Source: an uncultured delta proteobacterium (lineage in GTDB: Bacteria > Desulfobacterota > Desulfovibrionia > Desulfovibrionales > Desulfovibrionaceae). Taken from it: a stretch of DNA of 64,000 nucleotides. The translations under genes and the position numbers were made by a program. The stretch lies in the NCBI GenBank assembly GCA_903835685.1, contig CAILNX010000032.1:1-64000 (forward strand), given 5' to 3'. Every line of letters begins with the position of its first letter. The first letter of the stretch is position 1. A model generated the notes under the pieces. The model searched no databases and was not told where the DNA came from. It was given only the letters and a program-made list of their open reading frames with translations. Of the stretch, positions 33,454-42,207 are shown piece after piece.

Positions 33454-34029
33454 ATGGCTTGTTTGAAAGGCTCCCGCACGGAAAAAAACATCCTGACCGC
33501 CTTTGCTGGCGAGTCCCAGGCCCGCAACCGCTATTCCTACTTTGCCTCCAAGGCCAAGAAGGACGGCTATGAGCAGATCGCGGCCGTGTTCGCCGAGACT
33601 GCGGACCAGGAAAAAGAGCACGCCAAGCGCCTGTTCAAGTTCCTGGAGGGCGGGGACCTGGAGATCACCGCCGCCTTCCCGGCCGGGGCCATCCGCTCCA
33701 CCCTGGAGAATCTGAAGGCCTCGGTGGGCGGCGAGTACCACGAGCAGACCAGCATGTACCCGGAATTCGCCGCCATCGCCCGCGAGGAAGGCTTCGGCGC
33801 CATCGCCACGGTGTTCGAGGCCATTGCCGTGGCCGAGCGGTTCCATGAGAAGCGCTTCCAGGCCCTGGCCGCGAACATCGAGAAGGAGGCCGTATTCAAG
33901 AAATCCTCCAAAGTGACCTGGCGCTGCCGCAATTGCGGGTATACCCATGAAGGCGAGGCCGCCCCGGAAAAGTGCCCGGCCTGCGACCACCCCAAGGCCC
34001 ATTTTGAAATTGCCTGTGAGAACTGGTAA
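33454..34029 (+). CDS. rbr: Rubrerythrin
   Basis: The 191-residue protein reduces hydrogen peroxide with electrons from rubredoxin. The ferritin-like diiron domain (1-145) shows LTAFAGESQARNRY, ETADQEKEHAKR and FEAIAVAERFHEKRF, supplying the Glu and His ligands. The C-terminal rubredoxin-like domain has CRNCGYTHEG and CPACDHP. ATG 33454 follows AAGGAGAA. It lies 90 bases after perR and 21 bases before dfx, probably in one transcript. Length and layout match the Desulfovibrio vulgaris protein closely. Confidence 0.97.
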   Translation: MACLKGSRTEKNILTAFAGESQARNRYSYFASKAKKDGYEQIAAVFAETADQEKEHAKRLFKFLEGGDLEITAAFPAGAIRSTLENLKASVGGEYHEQTSMYPEFAAIAREEGFGAIATVFEAIAVAERFHEKRFQALAANIEKEAVFKKSSKVTWRCRNCGYTHEGEAAPEKCPACDHPKAHFEIACENW

Positions 34030-34050
34030 CAACAGCAAGGAGGACGTTCC

Positions 34051-34443
34051 ATGGCTATTGAATGCGGACAGATTTACAAATGTGAGTTGTGCGGCAACAT
34101 CGTCCTGGCCATCCATCCCGGCGGGGGCGATCTGGTCTGCTGCGGGCAGCCCATGAAACAGATGGTCGAAAACACCGTGGACGCGGCCAAGGAAAAGCAC
34201 GTCCCGGTCATCGAGAAGACCGAGAAGGGCTACAAGGTCAAGGTCGGCGCCGTGGCCCACCCCATGGAGGAGAAACACTACATCGAGTGGATCGAACTCT
34301 GTGTGGGGAACACCGTTTTCTGCAAAATTCTGGGTCCGGGCCAGGCCCCCGAGGCCGAGTTCTGCGTCTGCCCCAGCCTCACCGGCCCGGTCGCGGTCCG
34401 GGAATACTGCAACATCCACGGCCTGTGGAAGTCCCAACTGTAG
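34051..34443 (+). CDS. dfx: Desulfoferrodoxin (2Fe superoxide reductase)
   Basis: This 130-residue protein reduces superoxide to peroxide. The N-terminal desulforedoxin domain carries the Fe(Cys)4 centre from Cys11, Cys14, Cys30 and Cys31. The catalytic Fe(His)4Cys centre is formed by His in [18 protein letters not shown] and the terminal CNIHGLW motif. It is cytoplasmic. Electrons normally come from rubredoxin, encoded next. The ATG follows AAGGAGG. A stem-loop after the stop (34473-34513) may attenuate transcription before rub. Confidence 0.96.
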   Translation: MAIECGQIYKCELCGNIVLAIHPGGGDLVCCGQPMKQMVENTVDAAKEKHVPVIEKTEKGYKVKVGAVAHPMEEKHYIEWIELCVGNTVFCKILGPGQAPEAEFCVCPSLTGPVAVREYCNIHGLWKSQL

Positions 34444-34472
34444 ACCAGGGACGTCTGAATTCGACCCCAAAA

Positions 34473-34513
34473 CGACCCTGCGCCAGGAAGTCTTTCCGGC
34501 GCGGGGTCGTCTC
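34473..34513 (+). terminator. Stem-loop between dfx and rub
   Basis: CGACCCTGCGCC (34473-34484) pairs with GGCGCGGGGTCG (34498-34509), followed by TCTCTT. It is probably a weak terminator or attenuator that could set rub-roo expression apart from rbr-dfx. Confidence 0.55.
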
Positions 34514-34617
34514 TTCCGTGGGCATCGCGGCCGCTGTTGACAGGCGGTAAGGCTCCTGACAAAAGGGATGCTCGCGCGTCAGTTGAAGTAAATGACACCC
34601 AAGCCAAGGAGAATGCC

Positions 34618-34776
34618 ATGAAGTACGTGTGCAATGTGTGCGGCTACGTCTATGATCCGGCCCAGGGCGATTCCGACGGCAACATCCCGGAAGGCACCGC
34701 GTTCGAGGATCTGCCCGACGATTGGTGCTGCCCCATCTGTGGCGCCTCCAAGGACAACTTCAGCCCCGAAGACTAG
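34618..34776 (+). CDS. rub: Rubredoxin
   Basis: The 52-residue iron protein has one Fe(Cys)4 site from [10 protein letters not shown] and [10 protein letters not shown], the standard rubredoxin layout. It shuttles single electrons to desulfoferrodoxin, rubrerythrin and ROO, whose genes flank it. ATG 34618 has AAGGAG nine bases upstream; the longer upstream frame lacks a ribosome binding site. The roo start is 30 bases downstream. Confidence 0.97.
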   Translation: MKYVCNVCGYVYDPAQGDSDGNIPEGTAFEDLPDDWCCPICGASKDNFSPED

Positions 34777-34806
34777 CCTCCTGGTCTTCCCCCTTTCGAG
34801 GACACC

Positions 34807-36018
34807 ATGCGACCGGTTGAAATAAAGAAAGACATCTTCTGGGTGGGCGTGGTGGACTGGAACAGCCGCGATTTCCACGGCTATTCCCGCTCCCCCATGG
34901 GCACGACCTACAACGCCTTTGTGATCAAGGACGAAAAAACCGTCCTCATCGACTCGGCCAAGGCCAGCTTCCTGGATATGTTCCTGTGCTGCTTGTCCCA
35001 GGCCACGCCCTTGGACCAGATCGACTATCTGGTGGTCAACCACTTGGAGCCCGATCACGCGGGCTGCCTGCCCCGCCTGGTGGAGCTGGTCAAGCCCGAG
35101 AAGATCTTCTGCTCCCCCCTGGGCGAAAAGGCCCTGCGCTCCTACTACCACCATTCCAAGGACTGGCCCATCCAGGTCATGCCCTCGGGTTCGGAGCTCT
35201 CCATCGGCCAGCGGACGCTGAAATTCTACGAGACCCGCATGCTGCACTGGCCGGACAACATGCTGACCTACTGCCCCGAGGCTGCCATCGCCTTTTCCTC
35301 GGACGCCTTCGGCCAGAACTGGGCCTCGGGCGAGCGTTTCGCCGACCAGGTGGACCGGGGCGTCCTGGACCGGCTCATGGCCGAATACTACGCCAACATC
35401 GTGCTGCCCTATTCCCCCCAGGTGCTCAAAACCCTGGAAGAGCTGGGCAAGCTGGGCCTGAACCTGGACATGCTCTGTCCGGACCATGGGCTCATCTGGC
35501 GGGGAAAGGCCGACGTGGTCCACGCGATGACCTCCTACCAGAACTTCGCCCTGCAGAAGCCCGTGAACAAGGCGGTCATCGCCTATGACACCATGTGGCA
35601 CTCCACGGAGAAGATGGCCCTGTCCATTGCCGACGGCCTGATCGACGCGGGGGTCAGCGTGCGGGTCATGAACGTCAAGGAGAATCACCACAGCCGGGTC
35701 ATGAGCGAACTCTTCGACGCCGCAGCCTTCATCGTGGGTTCGCCCACGCACAACAATGGCATCCTGCCCGGGGTGGCCGATCTCATGACCTATGTGAAGG
35801 GCCTGCGCCCCCAGAACAAGATCGGGGCCTGCTTCGGGTCCTTCGGCTGGTCCGGGGAATGCGTGAATATCCTCACCGATTGGTTGAAAACCATGAAGAT
35901 GGACCTGGTGGAGCCTGCGGTGAAGGTGAAGAACGCCCCGGACCATCAGGTCTTCCAACAGTGCTACGACCTGGGGACCAAGGTGGCCGAGGCCATCAAG
36001 GTGAAGCTCGCGGGCTGA
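34807..36018 (+). CDS. roo: Rubredoxin:oxygen oxidoreductase (flavodiiron protein)
   Basis: This cytoplasmic 403-residue enzyme reduces oxygen to water (or NO to N2O) with electrons from rubredoxin. The metallo-beta-lactamase-like domain (1-250) supplies the diiron ligands HLEPDHAG, the His of MLHWPDN, the Asp of SSDAFG and the His of CPDHGLIW. The flavodoxin domain (about 255-400) binds FMN at YDTMWHSTEKMA, with SPTHNNGILP and FGSFGWSGE loops. Gene order rub-roo follows the known Desulfovibrio arrangement. A terminator follows directly. Confidence 0.96.
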   Translation: MRPVEIKKDIFWVGVVDWNSRDFHGYSRSPMGTTYNAFVIKDEKTVLIDSAKASFLDMFLCCLSQATPLDQIDYLVVNHLEPDHAGCLPRLVELVKPEKIFCSPLGEKALRSYYHHSKDWPIQVMPSGSELSIGQRTLKFYETRMLHWPDNMLTYCPEAAIAFSSDAFGQNWASGERFADQVDRGVLDRLMAEYYANIVLPYSPQVLKTLEELGKLGLNLDMLCPDHGLIWRGKADVVHAMTSYQNFALQKPVNKAVIAYDTMWHSTEKMALSIADGLIDAGVSVRVMNVKENHHSRVMSELFDAAAFIVGSPTHNNGILPGVADLMTYVKGLRPQNKIGACFGSFGWSGECVNILTDWLKTMKMDLVEPAVKVKNAPDHQVFQQCYDLGTKVAEAIKVKLAG

Positions 36019-36039
36019 TTCATCCTGGAACGAGAAATG

Positions 36040-36073
36040 AAAAGGGCGGTCTCCTGGGGGGCCGCCCTTTTTC
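36040..36073. terminator. Terminator after roo
   Basis: AAAAGGGCGG (36040-36049) pairs with CCGCCCTTTT (36062-36071) with a following T. It can act on both strands, between roo and the convergent exosortase-like gene. Confidence 0.85.
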
Positions 36074-36106
36074 ATGGCGTGAGGGTCACGGACCTTAAAG
36101 CCAGTC

Positions 36107-37321
36107 TCAGCCCGGGTTTCGGCTTGGGGCGGCGGGGTCCGCCTGCCGCCCCGGACGCCGGGCGAACAGCCAACCGGCCGTTGCCAGGCTTGCAACAGCA
36201 TAGAAGTAATCCCCGCCGGTCAGGAAAAACAAGGAGGCCTTGGAGGCCACCATTTTCAAGCCTGCCCAGTCGTCCAGGAGCGGGCGGAACAGGACGACGT
36301 ACTCTTCCAGGAAAGAGACGAAGAGGTCCATTCCGTAAAACAGCGAGAGCAAGGACAGGTGCAAAAGCGCTGCGCTGAGTCTGGCCAGGCCAGGGAAATA
36401 CGGCAGGACCAGGATCAAGGGCAGCGTCAGCAGGACCAGGAGATACAGCGGATAGGCGCTGAATTCCTTCTGGTAGTCCACGGTATTGACCCCGACCATC
36501 CCGGGATGGGCAGGGGAATCCGGAGCGAGAGCGGGAATTGCGAATCTGAGGCCGTATCCGCTGTCGGAGATGCTCCCCCGGACCCTCGTCTCGTCCCTGG
36601 GCGCGCGGTATCCGCTGGATTCAGGAACCATCCGGGCCAGGGTCTGCTCCACGGCCTGATTCTGCTGGTCAATGAGCCCCTGGATCATGCTTATGGGAAG
36701 CAGCGAGGTCACTTTCATATAGGACTGCCCCCAATGGAACAGGACCACCAGGGTCAGCACGACGCAGGCCAGCCAGGCCAACAGCCCCTTGGCCAGCGGG
36801 AACCGGGACAGGTCGAACTCCTGGGAGAAGAGGAGGAACAGCCCGGAGGCCACCAGCACGGTGAGAATCTGCCCGACGTATTCATGAATGAGGTCAAAGG
36901 TCCCGGGCCAGAAGAGCAGGACATAATAGAGGGAGGTAATCCTGGCCAGGTTGAACAGGGAGATGGCCAGGACCCCGGCGAACAGTCCCCTGATCCTGGC
37001 CCAGGGCCCAAGGGCCACGGCGGACAGGGCCGCCACGTACAGCAGGATCGCGCCCAGGGCCTCGCACCCCAAACCGACGACCAACTGGCCCGACGGGTTG
37101 CCGATCAGGGAATTCCCGTCCAGATGGACCGGATGCATGGGGCTTATGGTGTTGATGAGCCAGGCCGCGGGCCGGGCGGTCAGCTCGGTCTGGATGAACA
37201 GGGGAAGCCTGGGCTCGGACAGGAGGGAGACGAGCTGAAGCAGCCCGAAAAAGAGCGCGAATTTGCCCAGAAAGAAGAGCCTCGGCCTGTTCTGGAAAAA
37301 GGCGGGCAGGGCCGAGGTCAC
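36107..37321 (-). CDS. Exosortase/archaeosortase-like membrane protein
   Basis: This 404-residue polytopic protein carries the exosortase triad: Cys in VVGLGCEALGAILLYVA (about residue 84), Arg in FNLARITSLYYVL (about 126), and His in FDLIHEYVGQ (about 145). These membrane proteases recognise short C-terminal sorting signals of surface proteins. The first 200 residues contain about seven helices. A soluble loop (about 205-280) and more helices extend to 404, so it is longer than minimal exosortases. The start is a GTG at 37321, with GGGAAC upstream. No PEP-CTERM-type target or polysaccharide genes are nearby. I assign the family with good but not full confidence. Confidence 0.75.
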   Translation of the reverse strand: MTSALPAFFQNRPRLFFLGKFALFFGLLQLVSLLSEPRLPLFIQTELTARPAAWLINTISPMHPVHLDGNSLIGNPSGQLVVGLGCEALGAILLYVAALSAVALGPWARIRGLFAGVLAISLFNLARITSLYYVLLFWPGTFDLIHEYVGQILTVLVASGLFLLFSQEFDLSRFPLAKGLLAWLACVVLTLVVLFHWGQSYMKVTSLLPISMIQGLIDQQNQAVEQTLARMVPESSGYRAPRDETRVRGSISDSGYGLRFAIPALAPDSPAHPGMVGVNTVDYQKEFSAYPLYLLVLLTLPLILVLPYFPGLARLSAALLHLSLLSLFYGMDLFVSFLEEYVVLFRPLLDDWAGLKMVASKASLFFLTGGDYFYAVASLATAGWLFARRPGRQADPAAPSRNPG

Positions 37322-37361
37322 GGTCGTGTTCCCAAATCAACTCCCCCCGTGCGGCGCAACC

Positions 37362-39953
37362 CTAGGCCCCGTCCTCACCCTTGCGCCTTAAGGCCAGGGC
37401 CTTTTTCACCACGGCCGCCAGCACGGTCTTGTTCACCGGCTTCATGAGGAAGCCTAAGTCCATCTCCGCCGCCCTCTCGGGAGTGAGGGTCTGGCTGAAC
37501 CCGGTGCACAGGATCACCGGCAGGTCCGGGTTGATGGCCCGCAGCCGAGAGGCCAGCTCCACCCCGGTCATGCGAGGCATGGTCTGGTCGGTGATGGCCA
37601 GGTCGTAGGCCTCGGGATTGGGCTCGAACAGGGACAGGGCCTCGAATCCGTCCGAGGCCACCACCACGTGGTAGCCCAGGCGCTCCAGCATCTGCCGGGC
37701 CGCGTCCACCAACGGCTCCTCGTCGTCCACGAACAGGATGCGGCCCTGGCCCGGGGCCGGGTCCGGCTCGGGCAGGACCGGGCTCTCCTCCGGGCTGTCG
37801 ATGCGTGGCAGGTACACGCTGACCACCGTGCCCCGGCCCAGTTCGCTCTCCACCTGCACGTCCCCACCCAGGTGCTTGACGATGCCGTGCACCACGGCCA
37901 GGCCCATGCCCGTGCCCTCGTCCCGCTTCTTGGTGGTGAAAAAGGGATCGAAGATGCGGTCCATGATCCCTGGGTCGATGCCATGCCCGGAGTCCCGGAC
38001 CTGGAGCAGGACGTAAGGCCCGGGCTCCACGTCCTTGAACATGGAGGCGGCCTCGCCGTCCAGGTCCTGGGCGATCAGACGCACTTCCAGGCTGCCCACG
38101 GTCTCGCGCATGGCGTAGGAGGAATTGGCGCACAGGTTCATGACCACCTGATGGATCTGGGTGGGGTCGGCAAAGACCTTGAGCGGCCTCTTCTCGATAT
38201 CCGTGTGGATTTCTATGGTCTTGGGCAGGGAGGCATTGAGGAGTTTTAAGGCCTCCTTGACGATCAGGTCCACGCGCACGGGCCGAAGCTCCAGCTCGCT
38301 CTGCCGAGAGAAGGCCAGGATCTGCTTGACCAGCTCGTCGGCCCGCTTGCTGGCGTCCAGGACCCGTTGGAGATTGCGCCGGGTGGGCGAGGCCTCGGGC
38401 AGGTCGTCCAGGGACAGCTCGGTGTACCCGATGATGGCCCCCAAGATATTGTTGAAATCATGGGCGATGCCCCCGGCCAGGGTGCCCAGGGCCTCCATTT
38501 TCTGGGCCTGGCGCTGGCGCTTTTCCGCGCCCTCCTCATGGGTCACGTCCCGGAGCACGGCCACGAATCCCGAGGCCTCCTCGGCCCGGTACGGGGCCAC
38601 CGAGGCCTCCACGGTGTACGGCCCGCCGTCCTCCCGGCGTCCGCCCAGGCGTCCGGTCCAGGGCTCGCCCCGGGTCAGGGCGCTGGTCACCTGGCGGGCA
38701 TAGGCCTCGCCGAAGCGCTCCACGGCCAGGGCGCGCAGGTCTCGGCCCAGAAGATGTTTGGGGTCCCGGCCGGAGACCAGGGACCAGGCCGGGCTCACGT
38801 AGCGGACCAGGCCCTGCTCGTCTAAGAGCAGCACGGTGTCCTGGGCCTGCTCCAGGGCCTGGACCAGTTGGGCGGCCCGGCCCAGGCCAGCCTCTTCGCT
38901 GGCGTCCCGCAACAGTCCCACCAGCCGTCCGCCCCGCAAGGCGGCCTTGAGGATGAGCACCCGTTCCCGGCCTTCGTCCAGACAGACCCGGCCCTGGACG
39001 CTGACCGGCTCGGTCTGCTGCCTGGCCTGCTCCAGGGCCTTGGCCGCGGTCTGGCGCAAGGCCGGGGGCAGGCTTTCGGTCAGGCGCTCCAGACTCGGGG
39101 TGATTTCATCCGGGGTGAACCCGAGGAGGCGGAACAGTTCCTGGGACCAGCGCATGGAGCGGTCGGCCAGATCCTGGTCGAAGCTGCCCGAGCGGCCAAG
39201 GATTTCGGCCTGATGGAAGCGTTCCTCGTCGCGGGTCAGGGCAACGATCCGGGCTCCCAGGCGGTTCAGGACCAGGCCCCCGCTCCGCCAGGAGAAGATC
39301 AGCACGAGCCAGAACGCAGCCCCCAGGGCCAGGAAGATTCCCAGGTTGCGCATCCGTATGGGGCTGGGTCCGGCCAGGTCCCGCTCCAGCCCGGCCCGCA
39401 GTTCGGCCTCGGCGTCGGCCGCCAGATTGATGAAGGTTTTCAGCAGCCGCTCCAGGGCCAAGGCCTGCTCCCGGCCGACCACGGTCGCCCCGAAGGGGAA
39501 GCGGTCTTGGATCAGGGGGGACATCTCCCCGGACAGGCTGCGCAAGGCCCCGATCTTGGAGGCCAGGGCCCCGGCGTCGGGAGAGACGGCCGGATCTTCG
39601 TTCGGGGGCAGGGCGGTGGCCAGTCCCTGCACCCGGCGTATGGCCTCGCGCACGTGCTCGCTGAAATTCCTGTCCGGATTGGCGCCAAAGGCCTGGGCGG
39701 AGGGCTCCTTGAGGCTGCCGGGTCCCTCGGCCATGGTGGCGTCCAGGGAGCGCAGGGCCAGGAAGGATTCGTACACCGCCTCGCGCAGGGCAGCGGCCCG
39801 GGCGGTGAAGGTGCGCACCAGGCGAGACTCCTGGTGAAAATCCAGGATCATGACCAGGGCTCCCAGGATCAGGAGAAGGCCGGGCAGGATCATGGCCGTG
39901 CGGGCCAGGGGCAGGCGCGAGGGCGCGGGAGTGCGGGGCAGGGCTTGGTTCAT
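37362..39953 (-). CDS. Hybrid sensor histidine kinase with receiver
   Basis: The 863-residue kinase spans the membrane twice (about residues 20-38 and 203-222), enclosing a helical periplasmic sensor. Two PAS domains follow (about 255-350 and 365-480). The HisKA phosphorylation site is in GGIAHDFNNILG (about residue 497). The ATPase domain has NLCANSSYAM, VRDSGHGIDP and GTGMGLAVVHG. A C-terminal receiver (about 745-860) has DDEEPLVDA, phosphoacceptor Asp in AITDQTMPRM and Lys in FLMKPVN. It follows a sigma-54 activator gene by nine bases, so both form a two-component system. The stimulus is unknown. Confidence 0.9.
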   Translation of the reverse strand: MNQALPRTPAPSRLPLARTAMILPGLLLILGALVMILDFHQESRLVRTFTARAAALREAVYESFLALRSLDATMAEGPGSLKEPSAQAFGANPDRNFSEHVREAIRRVQGLATALPPNEDPAVSPDAGALASKIGALRSLSGEMSPLIQDRFPFGATVVGREQALALERLLKTFINLAADAEAELRAGLERDLAGPSPIRMRNLGIFLALGAAFWLVLIFSWRSGGLVLNRLGARIVALTRDEERFHQAEILGRSGSFDQDLADRSMRWSQELFRLLGFTPDEITPSLERLTESLPPALRQTAAKALEQARQQTEPVSVQGRVCLDEGRERVLILKAALRGGRLVGLLRDASEEAGLGRAAQLVQALEQAQDTVLLLDEQGLVRYVSPAWSLVSGRDPKHLLGRDLRALAVERFGEAYARQVTSALTRGEPWTGRLGGRREDGGPYTVEASVAPYRAEEASGFVAVLRDVTHEEGAEKRQRQAQKMEALGTLAGGIAHDFNNILGAIIGYTELSLDDLPEASPTRRNLQRVLDASKRADELVKQILAFSRQSELELRPVRVDLIVKEALKLLNASLPKTIEIHTDIEKRPLKVFADPTQIHQVVMNLCANSSYAMRETVGSLEVRLIAQDLDGEAASMFKDVEPGPYVLLQVRDSGHGIDPGIMDRIFDPFFTTKKRDEGTGMGLAVVHGIVKHLGGDVQVESELGRGTVVSVYLPRIDSPEESPVLPEPDPAPGQGRILFVDDEEPLVDAARQMLERLGYHVVVASDGFEALSLFEPNPEAYDLAITDQTMPRMTGVELASRLRAINPDLPVILCTGFSQTLTPERAAEMDLGFLMKPVNKTVLAAVVKKALALRRKGEDGA

Positions 39954-39962
39954 GGGAAGGAC

Positions 39963-41696
39963 CTACGGCTCCAGGCCGAATTCGCGCAGTTTGCGGTACA
40001 GGGTCTGGCGGCTGATGCCGAGCGTCCGGGCCGCCCGGGCCTTCTTGCCCCCGGCCAGGCGGATGGCCTCCAGGATGTCCTTGGAGGCCGAGGTGGGATC
40101 AATGGGGGGGCGTCCCAAGGGGCGCGGCGCGGCGCAGGTTTCCCCGGCCAGGGTCTCGCTGATTTCACTGGGCAGGTGGGCCGGGGTGATCTGGTCGCCC
40201 TGGCAGAGGATGAAGCCGTGCTCCAGCGCGTGCTTGAGCTCCCGCACATTGCCCGGCCAGGGGTAGCGCAGGAACAGGGACAGGGCCTCGCGGTCCAGGC
40301 CGGTCACGTTCTTGCGGAAGGTTTCGTTGAAGACCTTGAGGAAATGCTCGGTGATGAGCGGGATGTCCTCCCGGCGTTCGCGCAAGGGGGGCAGGCGCAG
40401 TTCGATGACCTTCAAGCGGTAGAAGAGGTCCTCCCGGAATTCCCGCCGGGCGATCTTGTCCCGCAAATCCGAATTGGTGGCCGCGATGACCCGGACATTG
40501 ACCTTGATGGTCCCGGATTCGCCCACCCGCTCGAACTCCTTTTCCTGGAGCACGCGCAAGAGCTTGATCTGGGTGCCGAGCGGCATCTCGCCCACCTCGT
40601 CCAGGAGGATGGAGCCGGTGTTGGCCAACTGGAAGCGGCCCACCTTGTCCTTGATCGCGCCGGTGAAGGCCCCTTTGACGTGGCCGAAGAGTTCGGACTC
40701 CAGCAGGCTCTCGGTCAGGGCCGAGCAGTTCACCTTGACCAGGGGGCTGGCGGAGCGCGCCCCGGCATGGTGCAGGGCCTCGGCCACCAGCTCCTTGCCC
40801 GTGCCCGACTCCCCGGTGATGAGCACCCCGGTGTCCGTGTCGGACAGGACCTTGAGCAGGGAATAGAGCTCCTGCATCTTGGAGCTTTTGCCTACGATGC
40901 CGTAAAAGCCCGGCCGTTCGCCCAAACGGGTCTCCAGCCGGTGCAGAAGGCTCACGTCGCGCAGGACCAGGGCCGCGCCCAAAAAAAGATCCTGGCCGCC
41001 GAAAAGGGGCGCGCCCGAGACCTCCACCACCTGGTCCGGCCTGCGGGAATGCCCGCACTCCACCCGGCAGGCCCGCACGGCCTGGCGTTGGCTTAAGGTC
41101 TGGTGCAGGACCCGGGCGCAGGCCAGGGAGCAGGCCCCGGCGTGGGATTCGTAGTCCTGGCCCTGGACCCGCTCCACCCCGCAAATGGTCTGGGCCGAGC
41201 GGTTGGCCTCCAGGACCCGGCCTTTTTCGTCCACGCTGACGATGCCGTCCTGCACCCCCCGGAACACGGCCTCCAGATGGCCCCTGGCCCGGTCGCCCTC
41301 GGTTCGGAGCAGGTCCCGCTCGTCGGCCAGGTGCTTGTGTTTCAAGGCCTGTTTGACCACGCGCAACAGATCGTCCTTGCGCACGGGCTTGACCAGATAG
41401 TCGAAGGCCCCCAGGCGCAGGGCCTCGGAGGCGGTGCCCACGCTGGGCTGGCCCGTGACCAGGACCAGGGGGCAGGTCAGGCCCCGGTCGTTCAGTTCGC
41501 GCAAGAGGTCGATGCCCGAGGGGCCGCCCAGGGAGATGTCCGTGATCACCAGGTCAAAGGCGCTTAAGTCCAGGGCCGCGCAGGCGGCGGTAAATCCGTC
41601 GGCCGGAGTGGGGGACAGGCCTTCGCGGCGCAGGTGGGCGCAGAACACCTCCCGGATGTCCTCCTCGTCGTCAACCACCAGAATTCGTTCATTCAT
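39963..41696 (-). CDS. NtrC-family sigma-54-dependent response regulator
   Basis: The 577-residue regulator has a receiver (1-120) with DDEEDIREV, phosphoacceptor Asp in [10 protein letters not shown] and Lys in [12 protein letters not shown]-like domain follows (about 140-260), an unusual middle insert. The AAA+ domain (about 275-510) shows GESGTGKE, the sigma-54 contact loop GAFTGA and DEVGEMP. A Fis-type helix-turn-helix ends the protein ([18 protein letters not shown]). It activates RNA polymerase with sigma-54 after phosphorylation, presumably by the hybrid kinase encoded nine bases downstream. Targets are not evident. Confidence 0.93.
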   Translation of the reverse strand: MNERILVVDDEEDIREVFCAHLRREGLSPTPADGFTAACAALDLSAFDLVITDISLGGPSGIDLLRELNDRGLTCPLVLVTGQPSVGTASEALRLGAFDYLVKPVRKDDLLRVVKQALKHKHLADERDLLRTEGDRARGHLEAVFRGVQDGIVSVDEKGRVLEANRSAQTICGVERVQGQDYESHAGACSLACARVLHQTLSQRQAVRACRVECGHSRRPDQVVEVSGAPLFGGQDLFLGAALVLRDVSLLHRLETRLGERPGFYGIVGKSSKMQELYSLLKVLSDTDTGVLITGESGTGKELVAEALHHAGARSASPLVKVNCSALTESLLESELFGHVKGAFTGAIKDKVGRFQLANTGSILLDEVGEMPLGTQIKLLRVLQEKEFERVGESGTIKVNVRVIAATNSDLRDKIARREFREDLFYRLKVIELRLPPLRERREDIPLITEHFLKVFNETFRKNVTGLDREALSLFLRYPWPGNVRELKHALEHGFILCQGDQITPAHLPSEISETLAGETCAAPRPLGRPPIDPTSASKDILEAIRLAGGKKARAARTLGISRQTLYRKLREFGLEP

Positions 41697-41918
41697 GCCT
41701 GGTCGTCCCCATGGTCACGGTGTCGGCCGCCCCTTGTCCCCTTCCTGATGTTCCATACTGGAAAGGATCGGGGAAAAAAAGCCCCGGGGGTTTAAGCGAG
41801 TTCTTGAGGGCTGAGAGCTCTTCTGCTACGATGGCCCATTGATCGCGCGCGCGAGCGACTCTCCTGCCGCTTCTGGCTTATCGGCGGGTTCAAGCGGTTT
41901 CATTACCGGAGGTCCGCG

Positions 41919-42152
41919 ATGAAGCATTCCGTGGTGGTGTCCAACCTGATCCCCATCCGGCAGCATTCCGAAGAGGTGCTGCACTGGTTCGACGCCCTTT
42001 CGGATGAGGAGTACGCCCGCTACCGCTCAGGGGAGATGCGCATCCCCTCGGATATCTACCGGAAGCTGACCGCCATTTTAGAGGCTGCGGACAAGATTCG
42101 GGCGCGGCTCTCGGAAGAGTCGTGCATGTTTTCGGAGACGTTTCTGGGCTGA
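41919..42152 (+). CDS. Small hypothetical protein before the hopanoid genes
   Basis: The 77-residue protein is not recognised. It is soluble with helical segments (EEVLHWFDALSDEEYARYRSGE and RKLTAILEAADKIRARL). ATG 41919 has GGAGG nine bases upstream and host-like codon use, so it is probably real. The 222-base gap from the regulator on its left is AT-mixed with no visible element. It may be cotranscribed with the cyclase gene 55 bases downstream. Confidence 0.65.
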   Translation: MKHSVVVSNLIPIRQHSEEVLHWFDALSDEEYARYRSGEMRIPSDIYRKLTAILEAADKIRARLSEESCMFSETFLG

Positions 42153-42207
42153 GCAGGGGAGCCCTCCCCGACTGGCCTTTTTTGTAAGGCCGTGCAACCG
42201 GAGTGAA

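Noticed and set aside
34537-34566. TTGACA upstream of rub as a promoter
   Set aside because: No acceptable -10 hexamer lies at 16-18 bases; the spacing gives CAAAAG-like sequences.
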